64,000 nt of DNA, taken from positions 2,108,001-2,172,000 of the forward strand of contig NZ_BAAAOH010000001.1 in NCBI RefSeq assembly GCF_039530225.1. The letters run 5' to 3'. Shown in pieces: positions 28,192 through 34,686 of this stretch. The translations under genes were made by a program, and so were the position numbers. The stretch comes from Microbacterium pumilum (lineage in GTDB: Bacteria > Actinomycetota > Actinomycetes > Actinomycetales > Microbacteriaceae). A model generated the notes under the pieces. The model worked only from the letters and a program-made list of their open reading frames with translations, was not told the origin of the DNA and searched no databases. Numbering within the stretch: the first letter of the stretch is position 1; each line of letters starts with the position of its first letter.

Positions 28192-30098
28192 GACGACTCC
28201 TCGAACGTCCGCTGCCATTGTGACAGTGAAGTCAGCTCCGGCGCCGCGGAGCGATAGCGTGCCGCGAGCTTCGGCCACTCGCGGCGCAGTCGCCGGTGCA
28301 GTCGAACGCTCTCCACCAGCATCCGGCGGAACTGCGCGCGATCGCGCGTGTAGACGTTCTTGCCGGAGCCGTCTGCGGCGCTCACCAGGGCGCTGTCGTA
28401 GACCGGTACCCGCCACCAGTGCGCATCGCTCTTGCCGAACTCGACCTCGGGCTGCGCGACGTTCTCGGGGCGGGGGGTGTGGAACCAGTGCGAGACGAGG
28501 GTCGTCACGGTGAACCACCGCAGGCGCATGCCCGACGGATTGTCGAGCTCGTGGACGGAGAGACGCTTGAACACCGCGCGGCCTCGCCGCGATCGCAGCG
28601 GCACGCCGGAGTCCTTCTGAACGACGGTCTCGGGGAACTTTGCCGCCAGGGATCTGGCCCACGGCATGGCTGTTGCGAGGTTCTCGCGCATGTGGGCGGG
28701 GCCCGAGAGGATGTCGTGCAGGGCGCGATGCCGGAGCGCGACGGGGTAGTACTGCATCATCATGAGGTGCTTGAGGTCGACGCGGCGGCTGTGCCGCATC
28801 AGCGTGCCCCCGCCCGGGGCGTTGGAGTGGAGCAGTCCGGCCACGATCCGATTGCGGGCGTGGAAATACGCCTGCCAGTCGATGGTGTCGTCCTTGCCGA
28901 CCCACGACACGTGCCAGAGAGCCACCCCGGGGACGGAGACCGTGGGGAAGCCGGCCTCACCAGCGCGGAGGCAGAATTCGGCATCATCCCACTTGATGAA
29001 CGCGGGCAGCGCCAGGCCCACCTCCCTGATCACCGCGAGAGGGATGAGGCACATCCACCATCCGTTGTAGTCCGCGTCCAGTCGCATGTGCAGCATGGGG
29101 CTCTGGCGGAGGTTCGCGACGCTGAAGTCGTGCGGGAGCTTCTCCTGGTACAGGGCGCGCCACATGAACGGCTCCTCATCGACGACCTCCGCCCAGGCGT
29201 GCAGCTTCGGACGGTCGAGAAGGTCGAACATGTGGGCGCCCACGATGGTGGGAACGCTGGCGTACTGCCCGAAGACGATCGAGCGCCGCACCGATTCGGG
29301 CTCGATGCGCACATCGTCGTCGAGGAGCTGCACGAACTCGCTGTCGGGACGCGCGAGCGTCTCGGTCATCGCCCGTGCGAACCCACCGGAGCCGCCGAGG
29401 TTGGGCTGCGTGATGACGTGCAGGGTGTCGCCGAGAGAGGCCGCCACCTCGGGGAACTCGGGTTCCGCGTCGACGCGCCGGTCGCCCTGGTCGATGAGGA
29501 AGATGCGGTCGACCAGTTCGAGCACATCCGTCGCCTCCGCGAGGCTCGCCAGGGTCTCGATGCAGTAGTCGGGCTTGTTGTAGGTGGTGATCCCGATGGA
29601 GGCCTTGCCCGGCCGGCCGGGCTCGTGCTCAGTCGTCCACTCCGCACCCTCGAACACGGCGTTCTTCTCATCGGCGACGATGTCGAACCAGATGAAGCCG
29701 CCGTCGCTGTACTGATCGAGCGTCAGCGCGAAGCTCGATGAGACGGCGCCATCCACTTCGCGGGTCTCGATGCGCTGCCGCACACCCGATCCGTTCGAGC
29801 GGTACAGCAGGATCGTGGCGGGGCCGACGGTGCGTACGGTGAGCGTGACCTGCCTGACAGGTGTCCAGTGCTGCCAGTATGCGGCGGGGAACGCGTTGAA
29901 ATACGTACCGAACGAGACTCGGCGACCCGCGAGGATCCGCGCCGACGTTCGGCCGAGGATGTTGCCGATGTGCGCCCGGCTCGACACCCGCACCGCCTCA
30001 TCGTCGATGACCGACCAGATCTCGGGATCGACATACAGCGGCAGAAGGTCGGGATCGCGATCAGTGGGGAAGACGGCGTTCTGAAGGATGTGGGTCAC
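28188..30098 (-). CDS. Galactofuranosyltransferase GlfT2-like polymerase
   Basis: Polymerising galactofuranosyltransferase of 636 residues, almost exactly the length of mycobacterial GlfT2 (637). It has the N-terminal beta-rich domain (about 1-160), then a GT-A domain starting GKASIGITTYNKPDYC with PNLGGSGGFARAM, the metal site DDD at 260-262 and the catalytic WDDAEF with D371 and D372, and a helical C-terminal domain. GlfT2 makes alternating beta-1,5 and beta-1,6 galactofuranose linkages from UDP-galactofuranose; linkage type here is not visible. GTG at 30098 has GGGAG eight bases upstream. The gene lies 55 bases after an O-antigen ligase-like gene and is coupled to the GlfT1-like gene. Confidence 0.92.
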   Translation of the reverse strand: MTHILQNAVFPTDRDPDLLPLYVDPEIWSVIDDEAVRVSSRAHIGNILGRTSARILAGRRVSFGTYFNAFPAAYWQHWTPVRQVTLTVRTVGPATILLYRSNGSGVRQRIETREVDGAVSSSFALTLDQYSDGGFIWFDIVADEKNAVFEGAEWTTEHEPGRPGKASIGITTYNKPDYCIETLASLAEATDVLELVDRIFLIDQGDRRVDAEPEFPEVAASLGDTLHVITQPNLGGSGGFARAMTETLARPDSEFVQLLDDDVRIEPESVRRSIVFGQYASVPTIVGAHMFDLLDRPKLHAWAEVVDEEPFMWRALYQEKLPHDFSVANLRQSPMLHMRLDADYNGWWMCLIPLAVIREVGLALPAFIKWDDAEFCLRAGEAGFPTVSVPGVALWHVSWVGKDDTIDWQAYFHARNRIVAGLLHSNAPGGGTLMRHSRRVDLKHLMMMQYYPVALRHRALHDILSGPAHMRENLATAMPWARSLAAKFPETVVQKDSGVPLRSRRGRAVFKRLSVHELDNPSGMRLRWFTVTTLVSHWFHTPRPENVAQPEVEFGKSDAHWWRVPVYDSALVSAADGSGKNVYTRDRAQFRRMLVESVRLHRRLRREWPKLAARYRSAAPELTSLSQWQRTFEESS

Positions 30099-30153
30099 GT
30101 GGAGAACTCCCGTTTTGCAGGCAGGCGCCGAGGCGTCGGGCCGAGAGGAAAGC

Positions 30154-31503
30154 TTACCCTGCGCGTCCTGGGAGACCCTGATCGCGCGGCAGTTCGGTGA
30201 TTCCGTCGCCGGGGCCGCCGTCGTCCCGTCCGATCCGCTCCCGCCATGAGCGGGATTGACCCGCGCGCACCGCGAGGATCACGAGGAGCAGCCACCCCAG
30301 ACCGGTGAGGGTGAAGCTCTCGAACATCGAGTCGACGAGGAGGGCGACCAGCATGAGCGGGGTCCACGCGTAGATGACCGATCGTCGCTCCGAGGCATCC
30401 AGCCATGACCGCACCAGGGCGACGCCGGCGAACGCGAGGAACAGGATGAGGCCGAGCCAGCCGAGTTGGAGGAGCACGTCGTAGTAGGCGTTCAGGCCGG
30501 TCGCGTGAGACGAGCCGAGCACGAAATTGATCCCGTTGAAGGGATACTTCTCCTGGTTCCAGGGGCCGAACCATCCCCATCCCTGCACGGGACGGACTCG
30601 GACGAACTCGAGCATCTTCAGCCATAGGTTGACGCGCATCGAGAAGTCCGTGCCCGCGCCCAACCACGCGATGATCGCATACCGCTGTGCATAGCCGACC
30701 ACCGCGGCGACCACGACGAGGGCCCCCAGCCCCCACTGCAGGGGCGCCCTGTTCTCGGGGCGTGCGTGACGCACGAGAGCGAGTGCAGCCACCGCGGCGC
30801 CGACCCCGAAGGCGAGCACGAGGACGGTCGGCGAGTCGCTGAGCGTCGCCATCCCTCCCGCGAGCAGCACCGATGCGAAGGCGGTGCCAGGACGGACCGA
30901 CTGGGTGCGGTACTCGATGAGGAAGGTGATGAGCGCGAGGACGGCGACGAACCCGAGCAGATTGCGCGTGCCGAAGATGCCCTGGATCGGCCCGAGCTGG
31001 GCGAGGTTGCCCTGTACGCCGAGAAACCGGATCGGGGTGTCCAGCAGGACGCCCGACAGCACCTCGACACCCAGCGAGATGCCGAGCAGCACGCGGAGGA
31101 CGTCGCCGAGTGCCCTCGCCGTCTGCAGCGTGTCGCGGACGTGTCCGATGACGACGGCGAGGAAGGCCAGCGCCGCGGCCGAGATCCATCCCCAGAACGA
31201 ACTGGGCACGTCGAAGCTCCAGAAGATGCTGACGAGCGCCCAGCCGAGGAAGATCAGCAGCGTCGACGGCACGAGGCGGACGAAGGTGATCTCCTGGCGT
31301 CTGGAGATGAGCACGCCGACGCCCAGCAGGCACAGCGATGCGAGGATCGTGACGTAGGTGATGCGTCCCGCGATCCGCTCGATCGCGAACGACGAGAACA
31401 CCGCCCCGAGGACGACGAGGGTGTAAGCGCGCGCGAACGACGCCGAAGCGAGCAGCGTACTCAGCCAGCTCGGCTGAGACGCACGCCGCGGGACGGATGT
31501 CAC
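30154..31503 (-). CDS. O-antigen ligase/polymerase (WaaL/Wzy)-like membrane protein (1 of 2)
   Basis: Polytopic membrane protein of 449 residues with about eleven hydrophobic segments and a large extracytoplasmic loop near residues 305-345, containing RPVQGWGWFGPWN and ending in an ATGLNAYYDVLLQLGWLGL motif. This arrangement is typical of O-antigen ligases and Wzy polymerases, which join lipid-linked glycans to an acceptor or to each other outside the membrane. GTG at 31503 overlaps the stop of its paralogue (GTGA). The last 35 residues form a charged cytoplasmic tail. The acceptor is unknown; in a Gram-positive cell it may be peptidoglycan or a wall polymer. Confidence 0.85.
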   Translation of the reverse strand: MTSVPRRASQPSWLSTLLASASFARAYTLVVLGAVFSSFAIERIAGRITYVTILASLCLLGVGVLISRRQEITFVRLVPSTLLIFLGWALVSIFWSFDVPSSFWGWISAAALAFLAVVIGHVRDTLQTARALGDVLRVLLGISLGVEVLSGVLLDTPIRFLGVQGNLAQLGPIQGIFGTRNLLGFVAVLALITFLIEYRTQSVRPGTAFASVLLAGGMATLSDSPTVLVLAFGVGAAVAALALVRHARPENRAPLQWGLGALVVVAAVVGYAQRYAIIAWLGAGTDFSMRVNLWLKMLEFVRVRPVQGWGWFGPWNQEKYPFNGINFVLGSSHATGLNAYYDVLLQLGWLGLILFLAFAGVALVRSWLDASERRSVIYAWTPLMLVALLVDSMFESFTLTGLGWLLLVILAVRAGQSRSWRERIGRDDGGPGDGITELPRDQGLPGRAG

Positions 31504-32900
31504 GGCACCTGCTTGGTCAGCTCGCCGCGCTCGATGGCGACGCTCTGCTCGGCCGGACCCACGCCGACGTGCGGGGACTGTTTGATCTTGTATCCGAAGA
31601 GCACCAGCAGCAGCCAGCCCCAGCCGAGGAGCGGCGAGGACTCCGCAAGCCCCTGCACGAGCAGGATGGCGATCGTGAGAGTCGGCAGGAGGCTGAGCGG
31701 CGAGTAGGGACGGTCCTCACGCAGGTCCCAGCGAGGGCGATCCACCGCGAAGAACCACGATCGCCAGGTCGCGGCCAGATAGGTGAGACCCATGATCACG
31801 AGTCCGATGATGCCGAGCTGCAGGAAGACGTCCACCCACATGTTGTGCGCCTGCATGACGGTCTGGTCGTGGTCGATGATCCAGCCGTCGAACGCCGGAT
31901 CCCAGGGCACCCAGGGCGTCGCGTACCCCCAGCCGACAACAGGGCGCTGGGCCGCGCGCTCGAGCACCGCCGCCCAGATGCTCTCGCGGCCGGTGAGGTC
32001 GGAGCTGCGGCCGAGCGCTGTGAAGATCTCGCCGCGCAGCAGCCAGAGGGTCACCGCACCGCCGAGGGCGATCACGGCGTAGCCGACGTAGTACTTGGTG
32101 CGTTCGCCGGGCCGGCGCGCGCGCCGCATGAGGAGCACCGTGACCAGCACGATGGCCACGCCCACCGCGGCGACGTACGCGGTCGCGGACGAGGCGCGGA
32201 AGAAGAGGAACGCCGAGAGGGCGATCCAGCCGGCGAGCAGTGTGCGCCGCGGTGCTCCGGCGGCGTAGCGGATCGCGAAGACGACGGTGGCGAGCAATGC
32301 CACCGGGCCGAGCAGATTCGCGCTGCCCATGATGCCCTGGATGCGCTCGCCCCAGTCGAAGAGATTGTTCCGCGACCAGTACTCGATCGGGTCGTCCGCC
32401 TTCTCCACGACGAATCCCGGCAGGATCGGGGCGCCGACGAAGACCGACACCCACAGTTCGAACACGAGCGACAAGCCCAGGGCCCACTTCAGGGCGGATG
32501 CGAGGGCGCGGACCACCTCGCGCCACGTCAGGACGCTGCCGATGAAGAGCGCCTGGATGGTCGTGATGTACAGCAGCAGCAGGGTCAGGGCCGTGGACGA
32601 CACCCACGCCGACCACAGCAGCGACAGCGTCGCCCAAAGGACGTATGCGACCACGAACCACGGCAGTCGGCGCCATTGCACGGGTGGCCGGATGACGATC
32701 CACAGCACGATCGAGAGCACGCCCCCGCCGATGGTGATGACCGTGGTGGCCGGGGTGCCGAAAGCGTTGACCCAGGCTGTTCCCGACAGGGCCATGAAGA
32801 GCACGAAGATGCACCACGCGCGCATCATGAGGTGACCCGTCGTCTCACGGACCGGGGCGGCCGGCGGTGCCGATGCCGGGTGCTTGGAGTAGGCGGCCAT
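31500..32900 (-). CDS. O-antigen ligase/polymerase (WaaL/Wzy)-like membrane protein (2 of 2)
   Basis: First gene of the long minus-strand operon, 466 residues, a tandem paralogue of the following gene. They share IQGIMG/IQGIFG..NLLG, the loop motif RPVVGWGYATPW and a late helix motif (AHNMWVDVFLQLGIIGL). The conserved H-N preceding the last-but-one helix is kept here but altered in the paralogue, so the two probably differ in substrate or one is specialised. The ATG at 32900 has no Shine-Dalgarno sequence but a TACCCT element seven bases upstream. It is divergent from manA with only 44 bases between. Confidence 0.85.
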   Translation of the reverse strand: MAAYSKHPASAPPAAPVRETTGHLMMRAWCIFVLFMALSGTAWVNAFGTPATTVITIGGGVLSIVLWIVIRPPVQWRRLPWFVVAYVLWATLSLLWSAWVSSTALTLLLLYITTIQALFIGSVLTWREVVRALASALKWALGLSLVFELWVSVFVGAPILPGFVVEKADDPIEYWSRNNLFDWGERIQGIMGSANLLGPVALLATVVFAIRYAAGAPRRTLLAGWIALSAFLFFRASSATAYVAAVGVAIVLVTVLLMRRARRPGERTKYYVGYAVIALGGAVTLWLLRGEIFTALGRSSDLTGRESIWAAVLERAAQRPVVGWGYATPWVPWDPAFDGWIIDHDQTVMQAHNMWVDVFLQLGIIGLVIMGLTYLAATWRSWFFAVDRPRWDLREDRPYSPLSLLPTLTIAILLVQGLAESSPLLGWGWLLLVLFGYKIKQSPHVGVGPAEQSVAIERGELTKQVP

Positions 32901-32907
32901 CGCTCAC

Positions 32908-32913
32908 AGGGTA
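32908..32913 (-). promoter_or_regulatory. Candidate leaderless -10 for the long polysaccharide operon
   Basis: Minus-strand TACCCT ends seven bases before the ATG at 32900. It would start transcription of the chain of genes down to 21595. Confidence 0.5.
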
Positions 32914-32932
32914 CTCGGTGGCGCTGCGACTC

Positions 32933-32938
32933 TAGGCT
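32933..32938 (+). promoter_or_regulatory. Candidate leaderless -10 for manA
   Basis: TAGGCT ends six bases before the ATG at 32945. Together with the minus-strand TACCCT it makes a compact divergent promoter pair within 44 bases. Confidence 0.5.
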
Positions 32939-32944
32939 GAGGGC

Positions 32945-34114
32945 ATGCTGCTTGACCTGTCGAACGAACCTCGCGATTACGACTGGGGATCCACCGAGCT
33001 GCTCGCACAGCTGACCGGCCGGACTCCTTCGGGCCGCCCGGAAGCCGAGGTGTGGTTCGGCGATCATCCCGGTGACCCGGCCACGATCCCCGACGGGCGC
33101 TCGCTCGATGCGTGGATCGCCGACGAGGGCGCGCGCTTCGGAGTGCCCGATCACCTGCCCTATCTGCTGAAGCTGCTGGCCGCGGCATCCCCCCTCTCGA
33201 TCCAGGTCCACCCGTCCAAGGCGCAGGCCGAGGTCGGGTTCGAGCGTGAGGAGTCGGCGGGCATCCCGCGCGACGCGGCCGAGCGCACCTACCGTGACGC
33301 GAACCACAAGCCCGAGCTGATCGTCGCGGTGAGCGAGACGTTCCGGGCCCTGGCGGGGCTCCGCGAACTGGATGCCACCCGCCGGCTGGTGGGACGGCTG
33401 GGGGCCGGCGCGCGCGAACTGGCAGAGCGCCTGAGCGCGCCGGATGCTGCCCTCGACGCAGTCCTGGAGTGGGTCCTGTCGGAGGACGGGCGGACGGCGG
33501 CGCCTGGTCTCATCGCCGCAGCATCCCAGGGTCGATCGGACGAGTTCGCGGCGGAACTCGACCTGGTGCGAGAGCTGGATTCCGCATACCCGGGGGACCC
33601 TGGCGTCATCGTGGCCCTCCTCATGAACCTCGTGACGATCCCGCGCGGCGTGGGGCTGTTCGTCCCCGCAGGGGTCCTCCACGCCTACCTCAGCGGTCTG
33701 GGCGTCGAGCTGATGGCTGCGAGCGACAACGTGCTGCGCGGCGGCCTCACTCCCAAGCACATCGATGTGGCCGAGCTGCTGGCCGTGCTGGATCCGACGC
33801 CCGGACCCGTTGCGCTCCTGCACGCCGATGAGATCGGCGAGGGACTCGCAAGATACGCAGTGCCGGTCGGCGACTTCACCCTGCTCGTCGCGCGGGTCAC
33901 CGCCGGCTCGCCCGTCTCGGTGCCGATCGACGGCGTCGGCATCGCCCTTGCCACAGTCGGCGAAGTATCTCTCGAGGGCGGGTTGCAGACATCGGTCGTG
34001 CTCCGCCCGGGAGCCGCCGTGCTCGTGACGCCCGACGAGGGCGCGCTCCGCATCGAGGGGGACGGGGAGGTCTTCATCGCTCTGCCCGGTGCGCGGCCGA
34101 CGGTTTCGCGCTGA
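32945..34114 (+). CDS. manA: Mannose-6-phosphate isomerase, class I
   Basis: Zinc enzyme interconverting fructose-6-phosphate and mannose-6-phosphate, feeding GDP-mannose for glycan synthesis. The 389-residue length fits the family. Metal ligands are visible as Q87 and H89 (QVHPSK), E124 (HKPE) and H246 (AGVLHAY). Both cupin halves are present. It stands alone between the polysaccharide operon and whiB rather than beside a phosphomannomutase gene, and none is in the window. No ribosome site precedes the ATG; TAGGCT six bases upstream suggests a leaderless message. Confidence 0.96.
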   Translation: MLLDLSNEPRDYDWGSTELLAQLTGRTPSGRPEAEVWFGDHPGDPATIPDGRSLDAWIADEGARFGVPDHLPYLLKLLAAASPLSIQVHPSKAQAEVGFEREESAGIPRDAAERTYRDANHKPELIVAVSETFRALAGLRELDATRRLVGRLGAGARELAERLSAPDAALDAVLEWVLSEDGRTAAPGLIAAASQGRSDEFAAELDLVRELDSAYPGDPGVIVALLMNLVTIPRGVGLFVPAGVLHAYLSGLGVELMAASDNVLRGGLTPKHIDVAELLAVLDPTPGPVALLHADEIGEGLARYAVPVGDFTLLVARVTAGSPVSVPIDGVGIALATVGEVSLEGGLQTSVVLRPGAAVLVTPDEGALRIEGDGEVFIALPGARPTVSR

Positions 34115-34128
34115 GCGTTATCGGGATG

Positions 34129-34149
34129 CGACACGCCGTCGGCGCGTCG
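34129..34149 (+). terminator. Candidate terminator after manA
   Basis: Hairpin with arms CGAC-A-CGCC and GGCG-C-GTCG (8 pairs, one mismatch) and loop GTC, 14 bases after the manA stop. There is no strong T-tract. Confidence 0.4.
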
Positions 34150-34176
34150 TGAAGGTTCAAGAGGTGGTTGAGGCTT

Positions 34177-34182
34177 TAGTAT
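34177..34182 (+). promoter_or_regulatory. Candidate -10 element of whiB
   Basis: TAGTAT would give a leader of about 85 bases. That leader contains the inverted repeats at 34205-34229 and a strong GGGGGAG ribosome site before the ATG. Confidence 0.35.
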
Positions 34183-34204
34183 CTGCGACTTGACCGCGGC
34201 GAAC

Positions 34205-34229
34205 TACACGGGTGTAATTACCAGTACAC
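34205..34229. repeat. Inverted-repeat cluster upstream of whiB, possible operator
   Basis: TACAC-GG-GTGTA (34205-34216) is followed eight bases later by another TACAC (34225-34229), so the central GTGTA can pair with either side. It lies just downstream of the likely whiB promoter. It resembles a BldD site but has two central bases instead of one. Confidence 0.4.
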
Positions 34230-34268
34230 GCTGACCTGCGTGCAGGGGGCTCACGGGGGGAGAACGAC

Positions 34269-34595
34269 ATGACGGCATCGCAATACCGATCGGGCGTTCC
34301 CGACAATTGGTTCGTCGATCCGGTCAACCTGGGTGTCCCAGGGGTCCGCCGACCTCTCGAGGTCGAAGACGGCAATCCGCTGTCGTGGCAGACCGACGCG
34401 CTGTGCTCGCAGACCGACCCCGAGGCGTTCTTCCCCGAGAAGGGCGGCTCGACGCGCGATGCCAAGCGCATCTGCTCGTCGTGCGACGTCCGCGGCGAGT
34501 GCCTCGAGTACGCGCTGCAGAACGACGAGCGGTTCGGCATCTGGGGCGGGCTCAGCGAGCGCGAGCGCCGCAAGCTCAAGCGCCACGCCAGCTGA
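34269..34595 (+). CDS. whiB: WhiB-family iron-sulfur transcription regulator (WhiB2-like)
   Basis: Small actinobacterial regulator of 108 residues that binds a 4Fe-4S cluster and partners with the main sigma factor to control cell-division genes. The four ligands are C46, C69, C72 and C78, in the C-x-x-C-x5-C spacing typical of the family, followed by GIWGG at 90-94 and a basic tail (ERRKLKRH) for DNA contact. The location next to metallopeptidase, DUF3499 and sahH genes matches WhiB2 of mycobacteria. A strong GGGGGAG site precedes the ATG by about eight bases, unlike the leaderless neighbours. Confidence 0.93.
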   Translation: MTASQYRSGVPDNWFVDPVNLGVPGVRRPLEVEDGNPLSWQTDALCSQTDPEAFFPEKGGSTRDAKRICSSCDVRGECLEYALQNDERFGIWGGLSERERRKLKRHAS

Positions 34596-34671
34596 CCAGG
34601 CGCGCTGCCGCGAGGGCCATCCGATCTCGCACCCGCGGCGCGTACACCGCAGGGTGCCCCGCGCCCGCGCC

Positions 34672-34677
34672 TAGGCT
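34672..34677 (+). promoter_or_regulatory. Candidate -10 for the GT2/DUF5719 operon
   Basis: TAGGCT ends nine bases before the ATG at 34687, allowing at most a leader of two or three bases. Confidence 0.35.
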
Positions 34678-34686
34678 GACCACGTC

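Noticed and set aside
34205..34216. BldD operator upstream of whiB
   Set aside because: The arms fit ACNC and GNGT but the centre has two bases instead of one, so it is recorded only as an inverted repeat.
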